From: Alteromonas confluentis
Lineage (GTDB): Bacteria > Pseudomonadota > Gammaproteobacteria > Enterobacterales > Alteromonadaceae
DNA length: 64,000 bases
Direction of reading: 5' to 3'
Assembly (NCBI RefSeq): GCF_001757105.1
Contig: NZ_MDHN01000043.1
Span: forward strand, 1-64,000
The position numbers and the translations under genes were made by a program. Below the pieces are notes generated by a model. It had not been told where the DNA came from and did not search any database. It saw nothing but the letters and a program-made list of their open reading frames with translations. This document shows, piece by piece, positions 45,859 through 55,166 of this stretch (its first letter is position 1; each line of letters opens with the position of its first letter).

Positions 45859-47277
45859 ATGAGTAAGCGCTTCTCTCTAGTAATTGGGCTTTCAGCATTT
45901 TTGGTCAGTCACGGTGTGTTGGCCAATGAGCCTGTTACCGCCGAAAAAGTATTGCAGTCGATCTTAACCAACCACCCAAAGTTGTTGGAATTAGAGGCCA
46001 AAAATGGCCAGCGTCTGCAGGATATGGCTTACGCTGAAGCTGCTTTCGATATTCAACTGGAACAAGACACTGCGCTGCGCACCAGCGGCTATTACAGCGG
46101 CGATTACTTGTCTCAACGGGTAGTGAACCCACTTGGTGCTGCAAACGCCAAGTTCAAAGCAGAATACCGCATCGGTAACGGCGATTTTCCCTATTACGAG
46201 CGCGAATATGAAACCTTATCCGGTGGTGAGGTAAATATTGGTTTTGCCATGTCGTTATTGAAAAACCGGGAAACCGATAAAAAACGTATGGCAATAGAAG
46301 ATGCCAAAGTGGGGCTTGCTCAGTGGGATGCAGAAGCGACATTGGCACTCAACGAACTCGTGTACAACGGACTTTCCGCTTATTTGGACTGGTACGAATG
46401 TCACCTTAATGAACAAATTTACGCTGCACTGGTTCAAACAACAAAACGTCGCGGTAACGCCATTGATACCCGGGTACGGGAAGGCGATTTAGCCCGCATT
46501 ACCCAAACAGAATTTGAAGTAACGGTAATGCAGCGTGAATTGGCGTTACAGGCAGCCAGCCGCAAAGCCGCTCAAGCCAGAGAGAAATTAGCTTACTACT
46601 ATCGCGACAATCAATTTCAGCCCATAAACAGCGCGCAGCTGAATGAAGTGCCAGATGCTATCGCTTGGCCATGGCAAGCGGGAAGCGTTAACCCAGCATC
46701 GTTAAACGGGCTTATTCCGCGACATCCGGCGCTACAAAGCCTTCGTGCAGAGTGGCAACTGGCCAAAAACAAATACCGGCTGGCAGAAAATGCGCTTCTG
46801 CCTACCTTGGATATCGAAGCAAAAATAGCGCGAGACATCGGCAACGGCCCAGAAAATCTCACTGGCACAGAAAGCAAAGTGGGATTGCAGTTCTCCATGC
46901 CTTTAGGCCGTCGTCAGGCAAAAGCTGAAGCCAGCAAAGCGTCATTAAAACTTCGCGAAATTGATGCTGTTATTCAAGCTACAGAAGATGCTCTCAAGCG
47001 CGATATGGCCGTTGGCTTGCAAGCCCTGCAATATGGTCAGAATATGTTGGTTCTACAGCAGAAGCAGGCAGCACTAAGCGAAGCACTGTTCAGCCAGGAG
47101 CGGAAGCGATTTGAAATGGGCGACAGCGACTTGTTCCTACTCAATAGCCGGGAATCCCAGGCAATTTCTGCCAGATTAGATGCGGTAAAAGCAGAAATAG
47201 AAATCATGCGGGTAGTGTTAGCGGTGTATTTTCAAACGGGGCTGCTTGCCGACCCCTCTCTCATTACAGACATGTAA
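45859..47277 (+). CDS. TolC-family outer-membrane efflux channel
   Basis: A 472-residue outer-membrane factor with a signal peptide (about 1-22, HGVLA-NE). Two TolC-like halves of long alpha-helical barrel (about 25-220 and 235-460) are recognisable, with the central signature-like RHPALQSLRAEWQLAKNKYR (about 294-313). It completes the exporter with the two preceding genes, five bases after the HlyD gene. A short GC hairpin (47283-47302) follows. Confidence 0.92.
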   Translation: MSKRFSLVIGLSAFLVSHGVLANEPVTAEKVLQSILTNHPKLLELEAKNGQRLQDMAYAEAAFDIQLEQDTALRTSGYYSGDYLSQRVVNPLGAANAKFKAEYRIGNGDFPYYEREYETLSGGEVNIGFAMSLLKNRETDKKRMAIEDAKVGLAQWDAEATLALNELVYNGLSAYLDWYECHLNEQIYAALVQTTKRRGNAIDTRVREGDLARITQTEFEVTVMQRELALQAASRKAAQAREKLAYYYRDNQFQPINSAQLNEVPDAIAWPWQAGSVNPASLNGLIPRHPALQSLRAEWQLAKNKYRLAENALLPTLDIEAKIARDIGNGPENLTGTESKVGLQFSMPLGRRQAKAEASKASLKLREIDAVIQATEDALKRDMAVGLQALQYGQNMLVLQQKQAALSEALFSQERKRFEMGDSDLFLLNSRESQAISARLDAVKAEIEIMRVVLAVYFQTGLLADPSLITDM

Positions 47278-47282
47278 AAAGC

Positions 47283-47302
47283 AGCCACCCCGAAGGGTGG
47301 CT
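47283..47302 (+). terminator. Possible weak terminator of the export operon
   Basis: AGCCACCC pairs with GGGTGGCT around loop CGAA. The following sequence has only TTCCTC rather than a T-run, so termination may be weak or Rho-assisted. Confidence 0.45.
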
Positions 47303-47756
47303 TCCTCGTATCGATGACGGGCACTGCCAGCGATACAGAAATGCCGAGGGTACGCAGCATTTCCTGCGTGCTGAAACACAGCACTATTCAGCCACATCGG
47401 GTTAGTTAAGGGATAAACCGACACCAGACTAAATGCGTCTTAACAGTGCACTACCTTTTCACTCCCCTGAAACGACGAGTTCAGGCGATCTGCACTGGGC
47501 TATAGTAAAAATATCCGCAAAAAAGACATCGATGTCAACATGGTTGCAACATTTTTTTAACGAAAGCATTTGCTATTTAGCATGTGGTTATGTCATAAAC
47601 AGACATATGCACCGGTCTAGCTGGTATCAGGGTACAGTGCACTGGCAGTAAAAGTGGCGAGTTACAACGCAACGTTGTTAAATTATTATTCGCTAAAAAC
47701 ATGACATCGAAAGACAGTTAAAGCACCGTTCTGTCTTTATCCACATGGAGATACTA
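47303..47756. promoter_or_regulatory. Regulatory region upstream of the nucleoside-hydrolase-like gene
   Basis: About 450 bp without a supported gene. It holds several palindromes that could be operators: GACATCGATGTC (47525-47536), GTTGCAAC (47543-47550) and ACAACG-CAA-CGTTGT (47664-47678). The last two resemble LacI-family half-site patterns, and a LacI regulator is encoded downstream. A small plus-strand ORF (47433-47651) lacks features of a real gene. Confidence 0.5.
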
Positions 47757-48755
47757 ATGCGTAAGATTTTAATCAGCCTCGCCCCATTATTGCTGGCTTT
47801 TCAGGCTTATGGTTCGTTACTGCCTATCCCTGTACCGGAAGAAAAAAAGGTCCGGGTATTTGTAGTGACAGATGCAAAAAATGAAGCTGACGATCAGTTC
47901 GCCATTGTGCATGCCTTGTTGTCGCCAAAACTAGAAGTCAAAGGCATTATTTCATCTCAGTTTGAGAACACATCTCTGCAAATGGGTCGGCCGGCAGGTT
48001 CAATGAAAGCGGGACTCATAGAAATCAATCACATCCTCTCGCTGATGGATATGAGTGAAGACGTTGCCGTTTACAGAGGCTTAGACCTCGCCCTTGAGTC
48101 CGCAAATGGGATTGAAAACGAAGCCGCCAGAGCAATTATTACTGAAGCAAAGAAAGACGACCCTCGACCGCTATTTGTCATTTCTTTTGGTCCCCTTACC
48201 GACATGGCTAACGCGCTGCTGCTAGCACCAGAAATCGGTGAAAAGGTCACTTCGGTGTGGATTGGTGGTGGCGATTATCCGAAAGGTGGTTGGGAATACA
48301 ACCTTTCCAACGACCCCGTCGCTGCAAACGCAGTGTTTGCATCCAATGTAACCAACTGGCAAATTCCCAGAGCCGTGTATACCACTATGCGAACAAGCCT
48401 TGCTGAACTAACCGTTAAGGTTGCGCCCTACGGAAAAATTGGTGAGTATCTGGTTCAGCAGATGCACGAGTTCAATGCCTGGGCATCGGCCAGATTCCCC
48501 GATATTAACTGGCCGAAGGGCGAATCCTGGAGTTTAGGCGATAATCCTGCTGTTACAGTGCTTCTTGATGAACACGAATACGGCTATCGAGAACAAAGCG
48601 GCATACAATTCGCGAAAGAGAGTTTCGAGTATGTGCAGCATGATGAATTGAAATCGTTTCGCGTATATACCTTTGTTGACCCTCGCTTTACCCTGGAAGA
48701 TATGTTTAGCAAAATTCAACTGTTCGACCAGTTAGACAAGCAGTCGCGGAAATAA
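47757..48755 (+). CDS. Secreted nucleoside-hydrolase-like protein
   Basis: This 332-residue protein has a signal peptide (about 1-20) and a nucleoside hydrolase-like fold. The N-terminal metal motif reads VTDAKNEADDQFA, a variant of the usual DTDxGxDDxxA: only part of the Asp cluster is kept. A later block is SFGPLTDMANAL and VWIGGGDYPKGGWEYNLSNDPVAAN. Start 47757 has GGAG six bases before it and is preferred to 47745. True substrates (ribonucleosides or other glycosides) are unknown. It is followed by a LacI regulator in the same direction. Confidence 0.78.
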   Translation: MRKILISLAPLLLAFQAYGSLLPIPVPEEKKVRVFVVTDAKNEADDQFAIVHALLSPKLEVKGIISSQFENTSLQMGRPAGSMKAGLIEINHILSLMDMSEDVAVYRGLDLALESANGIENEAARAIITEAKKDDPRPLFVISFGPLTDMANALLLAPEIGEKVTSVWIGGGDYPKGGWEYNLSNDPVAANAVFASNVTNWQIPRAVYTTMRTSLAELTVKVAPYGKIGEYLVQQMHEFNAWASARFPDINWPKGESWSLGDNPAVTVLLDEHEYGYREQSGIQFAKESFEYVQHDELKSFRVYTFVDPRFTLEDMFSKIQLFDQLDKQSRK

Positions 48756-48892
48756 TCAGCTACACCTGAATAATGAACTTACACACAAACATATTAAATT
48801 TTGAGCCGATTGGGCTTACAATTGCAACGAATAAGAATAATTTATGAGGGAGTTGTGTGTGCTCCCATTGCCCTGCTATTGGAAAGTGAACA

Positions 48893-49915
48893 ATGAGTAA
48901 AGCAACAATTGGCGACGTGGCAAAGGCCGCGGGTGTTTCGAAGAAAACTGTTTCCCGGGTATTAAATAACGAGCCCGGTGTTCGTAAAACCACCCAAGAT
49001 GCCGTTAATGCCGCCATCAAAAGTCTGGATTACGTACCAAATCTGAACGCCAGACGTTTACGCACTAATCAATCTTACCTGATTGGTGTGCTTTACATTG
49101 ACTATCCAAGCAACTTTTACGGCAGCCTCATTCTTAACGGAGCCATAAAAGCCTGCGATAAACTTGGTTACGACTTGCTCATACGCCCTTTTGAAAGCGG
49201 CTACGATGCACAGATGATTTCCGCAGCACTGAAGCACATGGTTGAGCGGTCTAATGTCGACGGTTTCATTGTTGTGCCACCGTTGTGTGAAGACGAATCG
49301 GTTATTCAAGCGCTGGAAGAAACCGAAACTCCCATCGTAAAAATTGCCTCTTTAAATCAAGACAGTCATATCTCTATTCACAGCGACGAAAAGGCAGGCG
49401 CTCAGCTAGCGATTGAGCATTTGGTCAATCTTGGGCATAGCAAAATAGGCTTCCTGAATTATCTGGTGGGTCACGCTGCCGGTAAATGGCGCTATGAAGG
49501 GTATAAAGAGGCGCTCGAAATGCACGGTATCGAAGAGAATGCCAACCATGTGTGTCAGTTTCGTTATGGCGAAACCACCCTGGAACAAGCCTGTAGAAAG
49601 ATGCTGAGCCAAGCCGACAGACCCACTGCCATTTTTACAGCTAACGATGCATCTGCAGCAGTGGTTTATCGTATTGCATCCCAACTTAAACTGCGTATTC
49701 CTTACGATTTGAGTGTGGTGGGCTTCGATGACGACCCCGCTGCGATGAATCTTTGGCCACCGTTGACGACTGTCAGTCAACCAGTTGCAGAACTGGGTTA
49801 TAATGCCGCTACCATTCTGATAGAGCAGTGCATTCGTCATAAAGCGAAAGCCGCACTGCCACTGTCGCTACCCGAGCTGGTGATTCGAAACTCCACCGGC
49901 CCATTACCGGAATAA
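48893..49915 (+). CDS. LacI-family transcriptional regulator
   Basis: This 340-residue regulator has the LacI helix-turn-helix at 5-24 (TIGDVAKAAGVSKKTVSRVL), followed by the hinge helix (NLNARRLRTNQ) and a periplasmic-binding-protein-like sugar sensor domain. The effector pocket ends with SVVGFDDDPAAMNLWPPLTTVSQP. It probably controls the adjacent nucleoside-hydrolase-like gene. Effector and operator are not known, but palindromes upstream of that gene are candidates. Confidence 0.92.
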   Translation: MSKATIGDVAKAAGVSKKTVSRVLNNEPGVRKTTQDAVNAAIKSLDYVPNLNARRLRTNQSYLIGVLYIDYPSNFYGSLILNGAIKACDKLGYDLLIRPFESGYDAQMISAALKHMVERSNVDGFIVVPPLCEDESVIQALEETETPIVKIASLNQDSHISIHSDEKAGAQLAIEHLVNLGHSKIGFLNYLVGHAAGKWRYEGYKEALEMHGIEENANHVCQFRYGETTLEQACRKMLSQADRPTAIFTANDASAAVVYRIASQLKLRIPYDLSVVGFDDDPAAMNLWPPLTTVSQPVAELGYNAATILIEQCIRHKAKAALPLSLPELVIRNSTGPLPE

Positions 49916-49917
49916 GT

Positions 49918-50415
49918 GTGCCATTACGATCTGAGAGCCAGCTAGAAACAGCGCTTCAAAGAAGAAAACGACATCAACATATTACCAGTTGGGTGATGGT
50001 ATTCAGTGTACTGTTACTCATTGGTGTATTTACTTACACAGCACTGAATTTTGATGCGTTATACGACCCGTACCGCAGTGTGTACCCTCGACTGAGTACG
50101 GTTTTTTCGCCATTAAATATGGTGGTGATCACCGTGCTTGCCTCGTTAAATGGCTTCAGTATTTACAAACTTCGTCATGCGAAGGCACAGCTCGCACTCA
50201 GTGCCTACATGCTAGTGGCGGACATGAAAGCAAATAATGAATCCCATCCCGCGTTTCTGAATGATTTTCTTAAAGCCGCAGGGCTGCCACTAAACTATTC
50301 GCTTTCTATGGTAAAGAAAATGAACATGCGACATTTTATGTCATCTTCAGGGGCAATTACTCGCGCTATTCGCCGACATGAAAAAGAATGGATTGCACTT
50401 AGCAAACAGGCTTGA
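49918..50415 (+). CDS. Small membrane protein, unknown function
   Basis: This 165-residue protein starts at GTG, two bases after the LacI stop. It has two membrane segments (about 25-45 and 69-86) and a basic, helical C-terminus. No family is recognised. The immediate coupling to the LacI gene supports co-transcription. The first in-frame ATG is later, so the start could be downstream. Confidence 0.6.
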   Translation: MPLRSESQLETALQRRKRHQHITSWVMVFSVLLLIGVFTYTALNFDALYDPYRSVYPRLSTVFSPLNMVVITVLASLNGFSIYKLRHAKAQLALSAYMLVADMKANNESHPAFLNDFLKAAGLPLNYSLSMVKKMNMRHFMSSSGAITRAIRRHEKEWIALSKQA

Positions 50416-50474
50416 GTGGAGAAATGAAGGCGTGTAAAGCGCTGTCACAACGTAAGCTGTGACAGCAAATGTCA

Positions 50475-51317
50475 TCAGCTAAGTCCCAGATGGCTTGCAT
50501 GAAATTGCAGGTGCTCGTCAATAAACGAAGTAATGAAGAAATAGCTGTGGTCGTAGCCCTCATGCATATTTAGAGTAAGCTGCGTGTCACTCTTTTGCGC
50601 AGCGTTTATAAGCGCCTGAGGCTTCAATTGCTCTTCAAGAAACTGATCTGCTCTGCCCTGCTCTACCAGCAGCGGAATATAATGCTGCTTTTGCGCTAGT
50701 AATACTGAAGCATCGTACTCACTCCAGGCCGACTCATCGTTACCAAGATAACCGCCAAGGGCTTTCTTACCCCACGGGCAATCTGACGGATTTGAAATCG
50801 GGCTGAATGCCGATACCGATACATACTGCTCAGGATTCCGTAAACCAATTACCAGTGCGCCATGGCCGCCCATGGAATGCCCGCTTATGGCTTTTTCACC
50901 GGTTACTGGCAGATTAGCTTCCACAAGTGCAGGCAGCTCTTTAGTGATGTAATCATACATCTGGTAATGCGAACTCCACGGTGCCTGTGTCGCATTCACA
51001 TAGAAACCAGCTCCTAGGCCCATGTCGTAAGCCTGATTGTCATCGTCTGCTACTCCCTCTCCCCGAGGGCTGGTGTCGGGCGCAACAATCGCCATACCAA
51101 GTTCTGCCGCCATTTTCATTGCGCCGGCTTTCTGCATAAAGTTTTCGTCTGTGCAGGTAAGTCCAGACAACCAATACAGCACGGGTACTGGGTTTTCTTT
51201 GCTGGCAAATGGCGGTAAATACACCGCGAAAGTCATTTCGCAGTTTGTGGTTTCTGCTGCGTGACGGTAACGACAATGACGTCCACCGAATGCGCGATTC
51301 TCACTAATAAGTTGCAT
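50475..51317 (-). CDS. fghA: S-formylglutathione hydrolase
   Basis: This esterase completes glutathione-dependent formaldehyde detoxification, converting S-formylglutathione to formate and glutathione. The 280-residue alpha/beta-hydrolase has catalytic Ser148 in GHSMGGHGA, Asp224 in GRADQF and His257 in GYDHSYFF. WLSGLTCTDENF and DTSPRGE are diagnostic of the FGH/esterase D family. The usual partner, an adhC-type formaldehyde dehydrogenase, is not adjacent. It is monocistronic and convergent with the LacI operon. Confidence 0.95.
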   Translation of the reverse strand: MQLISENRAFGGRHCRYRHAAETTNCEMTFAVYLPPFASKENPVPVLYWLSGLTCTDENFMQKAGAMKMAAELGMAIVAPDTSPRGEGVADDDNQAYDMGLGAGFYVNATQAPWSSHYQMYDYITKELPALVEANLPVTGEKAISGHSMGGHGALVIGLRNPEQYVSVSAFSPISNPSDCPWGKKALGGYLGNDESAWSEYDASVLLAQKQHYIPLLVEQGRADQFLEEQLKPQALINAAQKSDTQLTLNMHEGYDHSYFFITSFIDEHLQFHASHLGLS

Positions 51318-51433
51318 AAATTTCTCTATATTGCGGCTAAATATTGCTAAATCCCGATTTCACAGTAAAGGGTGTAATGGATTTTAAATCAACATCGTTT
51401 ACACTAACGGCCAAATTTCAGAGGTAAATAACA

Positions 51434-52348
51434 ATGCTTAAAACGGTTGGCTATAATCTGCGTGGCACTGTGTCAGTGCTTGGCTACTTTTTCAATACTG
51501 TTTTCTGGTTTATCCCGATTTTTATCTTATCGCTGCTCAAGCTACCGCCAATTGCACTTTGGCGCCGCGTGGTTTCGTACCCACTGGACGCGTGTGCAAC
51601 CGCGTGGATAGGTGTGAACAACCTGAACCAGCGCCTGCTGGGCAGTACGAAATGGACGGTAAACGGAATTAGCACACTAAAACCAGACGACTGGTACCTG
51701 GTCGTGGCCAATCATCAGTCTTGGGTAGATATTCTGGTTCTCCAACGGATTTTCAACCGCAAAATTCCATTTTTGAAGTTTTTCCTGAAACAAGAACTCA
51801 TCTGGGTCCCTGTACTTGGCCTCGCCTGGTGGGCGCTCGACTTTCCGTTTATGCGTCGTTACAGCAAATCGTTCCTGACGAAAAATCCGCATCTAAAAGG
51901 CAAAGATATGGAAACCACCCGGAAAGCTTGCGAGAAGTTCAAATCCAAGCCTGTCAGCATCATGAATTTCGTTGAAGGAACGCGGTTTACAGTAGCCAAA
52001 CATCAGCGTCAACAATCTCCTTTCACGCATTTGTTGAAGCCGAAAGCCGGTGGCATCGCATTTGTGCTTAGTGCCATGGGCGAGCAGTTACATAAACTCA
52101 TAGATGTCACCATAGATTACCCCGGCGGTGTGCCTAGCTACTGGGACTTTGTCTGCGGCAAGGTGAAAGAAATTCGTGTAAATGTGGCGGTAACGCCCAT
52201 TAAAGAAATCATTGAAGGCGGCTTTTTTAACGACACGTATTTTTCTGATCCGGCGCAAAAAGCGCGATTCCAACAGTGGCTGAATGAGCGCTGGAAAGCA
52301 AAGGATGCCCACCTTGACGCATTAAACTCAACGCAGGCTCCGCTATGA
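51434..52348 (+). CDS. PlsC-type acyltransferase, YihG-like (first copy)
   Basis: A 304-residue membrane acyltransferase of the YihG group. Two N-terminal membrane segments (about 13-35 and a weaker one) precede the catalytic NHQSWVDI motif (His94, Asp99) and FVEGTR (179-184), both for lysophosphatidate-like acyl transfer. It differs from typical PlsC in its longer C-terminus. The next gene overlaps by 4 bp (ATGA) and is a paralogue. Confidence 0.9.
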   Translation: MLKTVGYNLRGTVSVLGYFFNTVFWFIPIFILSLLKLPPIALWRRVVSYPLDACATAWIGVNNLNQRLLGSTKWTVNGISTLKPDDWYLVVANHQSWVDILVLQRIFNRKIPFLKFFLKQELIWVPVLGLAWWALDFPFMRRYSKSFLTKNPHLKGKDMETTRKACEKFKSKPVSIMNFVEGTRFTVAKHQRQQSPFTHLLKPKAGGIAFVLSAMGEQLHKLIDVTIDYPGGVPSYWDFVCGKVKEIRVNVAVTPIKEIIEGGFFNDTYFSDPAQKARFQQWLNERWKAKDAHLDALNSTQAPL

Positions 52349-53235
52349 GAAAGTTGTTAGGTCCTCTAATATTTCTCATTCACACACCGCTTCAGATCTT
52401 AAACCTGGCTTTCTGGGCGTCGATCATCATCCTATGCGGCTTATTGAAACTGGTATTGCCGTTCCCGGCGATTCGTACACTTTTAATCGGTATTATGCAC
52501 CCAGCCATGCAAGCGTTTGGGGCGTGCAGTGTGCTGCTGATTAAACTTTTTAATCCGGTCACGGTAGATGTGCGTATCGATGGCACCTTATCGCCACGCA
52601 ATTGGTATCTACTGATATCAAATCACCTGAGTTATCTGGATATTGTTCTTCTGATTAATCTATCGAAAGGTCGTATTCCCCCGCCCAAATTTTTCCTCAA
52701 AAAAGAGCTTATCTGGCTACCTTTTGTCGGTTTGGGTGCATGGGCTCTGGAAATGCCTTTTATGCGGCGATATTCGCGCAGTTACCTGGAAAAATACCCT
52801 CATCGAAAGGGCCAGGATATTGAAACAACCCGACGCTCTTGCGAAAAGTATAAGGCACAACCAACAACCGTAATCAATTTCGTTGAAGGCACGCGTTTTA
52901 CTGCCGTGAAACATAAAAGTAAAAAAAGTCAGTTTGCTCATTTATTGCCACCAAAAGCAGGGGGAATCGCATTTACTCTTGCTACCATGGGCCACCTTTT
53001 TACTAACTTGCTGGATATCTCGTTGTTGTATCCTGGCGACGTCAAACACCCAATGATGGCGATGTTGAGCGGTCAGATGCGGCGAATCATCATCGACGTC
53101 AATGTACTCGATGTGCCGGAGGCAGTCCGGGGGGATTATTTCAGCGATGACGCATTCCGTGGCCGGTTTCAAACCTGGCTTAACGAATTGTGGTCAGAAA
53201 AAGACACCCGAATTCACCAGTTACTGGAGCCCTGA
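52345..53235 (+). CDS. PlsC-type acyltransferase, YihG-like (second copy)
   Basis: This 296-residue protein is a paralogue of the preceding gene. It has a membrane region (about 10-36), the NHLSYLDI motif (His94, Asp99) at the same residue numbers as in the first copy, and NFVEGTR. Its sequence differs from the first in about half the positions in the core, so this is an old duplication rather than a recent repeat. It is likely to acylate a membrane lipid precursor with a different chain or position preference. ATGA overlap with the first copy; three bases before a YbdG-type channel gene. Confidence 0.9.
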   Translation: MRKLLGPLIFLIHTPLQILNLAFWASIIILCGLLKLVLPFPAIRTLLIGIMHPAMQAFGACSVLLIKLFNPVTVDVRIDGTLSPRNWYLLISNHLSYLDIVLLINLSKGRIPPPKFFLKKELIWLPFVGLGAWALEMPFMRRYSRSYLEKYPHRKGQDIETTRRSCEKYKAQPTTVINFVEGTRFTAVKHKSKKSQFAHLLPPKAGGIAFTLATMGHLFTNLLDISLLYPGDVKHPMMAMLSGQMRRIIIDVNVLDVPEAVRGDYFSDDAFRGRFQTWLNELWSEKDTRIHQLLEP

Positions 53236-53237
53236 AC

Positions 53238-54578
53238 GTGCAAATTGCATCTTCGATCAGAGAAATCTTCGTCCATACTGTTAAGGACATTTTTCCCGAC
53301 CTCACCACAGACACGATTCTCTACAACAGTCTTGGTATCATAGCGATATTCTTAGTCGCACTCACGTTCTATGTTATCAGTCGCGTGATCCTGAAAGTGC
53401 AGGTGGCGATGTTGGTGAAGAAAAGCCGCAACAGTTGGGATGACGCACTGTACAGCCACGGTTTCTTCCGGCGACTCACTCACCTGGTGCCCGCACTGGT
53501 CATCTTTTTGCTCACACCCGTACTGATAAACGAAGACAATCTGATATACGGCTTCATGCTTAAAGCTTCTCTGCTTTACATGATGCTCACCGCCCTACTC
53601 GGTATTTTTGCTTTATTAAATACCGTGCAAGACGTCTACAACGCGTCTTACCTGGCGAAGCGCGCTTCAATCACCGGTTTTATTCAAGTTGCTAAACTCG
53701 CTTTTTCAGTGATTGTGCTTTTACTGTGTATTTCACTGGTGGTGAACAAAAGCCCGCTCATCATCATGTCAGGCTTAACCGCACTGGCTGCGGTGTTGCT
53801 GTTAATTTTCCGCGATACCATTTTAGGGTTTGTAGCGGGGATCCAAATCGCTGCCAACCGTATGTTTAATACCGGAGACTGGATTCAAATTACCAAGTTT
53901 GAAGTAGACGGTGAGATCCTTGAAATTGGTCTGACAAACGTGAAGGTTCAGAACTGGGATAAGACCATTTCCACATTACCGAGTTATTCACTGACCACAG
54001 AAGCGGTAAAAAACTGGCGTGGCATGCAGGAGTCTGGCGGTAGACGCATCAAACGTGCGGTGTATATCGATATTCATTCGGTAAAACTGTGCGATGCAGA
54101 CATGCTGGATCGATTTCGCCATATTCGTTACATCACTGAGTACATCGACAACAAAGTCAGTGAATTGCAGGCATATCACAAAGACAGTTCCATCGATGAA
54201 ACCGATTTATTGAACAAACGCAGTATGACGAATATCGGTACATTCAGGGCCTATCTTGAATCGTACCTGAAAAAGCACAAAGACATTAATCAGTCGCTTT
54301 ACCTGATGGTTCGCCAACTGCCACCGAATGAACTCGGATTACCACTGGAAATCTATTGTTTCAGTAGCAAGAAAGAGTGGGTGCAGTATGAGAAAGTTCA
54401 GGCTGATATTTTCGACCACATTCTGGCTATGATGCCCATGTTCGGATTACGCGCGTACCAACGCGACAGCCACTTAATGAATTGGGACCCGTTCGCCAAT
54501 GCGCCCCATCCTGGCATTCAACACAAAGCCGATGTGACAGAATCGGACAATGAAACAGAAAAAAGTAGCGAACGATAA
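53238..54578 (+). CDS. ybdG: YbdG-type mechanosensitive channel (MscS superfamily)
   Basis: This channel of 446 residues matches E. coli YbdG closely in NWDKTISTLPSYSL, GGRRIKR, RRMTNIGTFRAYL-type and MVRQLPPNELGLPLEIYCFS blocks. It has five membrane segments (about 30-200), a TM3-like pore helix (ALAAVLLLIFRD...GFVAGIQIA) and the cytosolic beta domain. YbdG of E. coli gives a small conductance and supports mild hypo-osmotic adaptation. The start is taken as GTG 53238, with GGAG eight bases before it, because the upstream extension to 53190 would lie within the acyltransferase gene. It is in the operon with the acyltransferases. Confidence 0.92.
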   Translation: MQIASSIREIFVHTVKDIFPDLTTDTILYNSLGIIAIFLVALTFYVISRVILKVQVAMLVKKSRNSWDDALYSHGFFRRLTHLVPALVIFLLTPVLINEDNLIYGFMLKASLLYMMLTALLGIFALLNTVQDVYNASYLAKRASITGFIQVAKLAFSVIVLLLCISLVVNKSPLIIMSGLTALAAVLLLIFRDTILGFVAGIQIAANRMFNTGDWIQITKFEVDGEILEIGLTNVKVQNWDKTISTLPSYSLTTEAVKNWRGMQESGGRRIKRAVYIDIHSVKLCDADMLDRFRHIRYITEYIDNKVSELQAYHKDSSIDETDLLNKRSMTNIGTFRAYLESYLKKHKDINQSLYLMVRQLPPNELGLPLEIYCFSSKKEWVQYEKVQADIFDHILAMMPMFGLRAYQRDSHLMNWDPFANAPHPGIQHKADVTESDNETEKSSER

Positions 54579-54599
54579 CTTGCTAACTGTCAGATACAA

Positions 54600-54625
54600 A
54601 AAACGGCGCTTTCTGCGCCGTTTTT
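54600..54625. terminator. Bidirectional terminator after the ybdG operon
   Basis: AAAACGGCGC pairs with GCGCCGTTTT around loop TTTCT. A/T runs on both sides allow use by both ybdG and the convergent small gene ending at 54640. Confidence 0.92.
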
Positions 54626-54639
54626 GATATGCGAAATAT

Positions 54640-54831
54640 TCAGAGTATGGCGTAAGCCATCAATACACAGACCACCAGCCCAGATACGCCAAAAAAGCCA
54701 TACTCCACTTTTTCCTGCATGCCCTCAGCACCGGCTTTGGCTGTCATAAAGCCCATGATGATGCTGGCTAAACCCAGTGCAAATGCCATCACACATGCAC
54801 CGAAACCTACTGCTGTAATCCACTCGCTCAT
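54640..54831 (-). CDS. Small two-helix membrane protein
   Basis: This 63-residue protein has two hydrophobic helices (about 7-29 and 44-62) joined by a short polar loop. There is no signal cleavage site and no recognised family. It is probably an inner-membrane protein. It is convergent with ybdG and shares its terminator. Confidence 0.65.
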   Translation of the reverse strand: MSEWITAVGFGACVMAFALGLASIIMGFMTAKAGAEGMQEKVEYGFFGVSGLVVCVLMAYAIL

Positions 54832-55166
54832 ATTCTCAAACCCTTAGATTCATTTCGTTACAACTCTGCGCTACTCAGAGCATTAACGAAAGGCATAAAC
54901 TGAACACTTATTATGCATCAAATTTTACTTATTGCGTAATCTAAATGCACTGCTAACCCGGTTATTTGATCTTGGTCAATTACGCTAATTAGTTCGTAAT
55001 TTCGCTAATTTTCAGTTAACGAATAACCTATTCACCCCGACAAAAACAACCTAATTCATTGAATTAGAATGAAAATTAAAATTGGCCTCAGCATTGCTAT
55101 CTCTAGCGCAACACACAGTAAAACTCATAGCCTCACGGCACCATAGATATTTGAAAGGATGACACC
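54832..55166. other. A/T-rich intergenic region before the YggN gene
   Basis: About 335 bp, strongly A/T-rich, between divergent genes. It includes repeated short words such as CGCTAATT around 54983-55009. These could be transcription-factor or H-NS-like binding sites, but no specific element is identified. Confidence 0.45.

Noticed and set aside
47433..47651. 72-codon ORF upstream of the nucleoside-hydrolase-like gene
   Set aside because: No ribosome-binding site, no family features, and it spans the likely operator region.
49406..49840. 144-codon minus-strand ORF within the LacI gene
   Set aside because: It is antisense to a clearly recognised LacI regulator and has no family features.
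50441..50466. Hairpin GCTGTCACA/TGTGACAGC between the small membrane protein gene and fghA
   Set aside because: A 9-bp stem exists but no T-run follows on either strand, so an intrinsic terminator is not supported. Its role is unclear.
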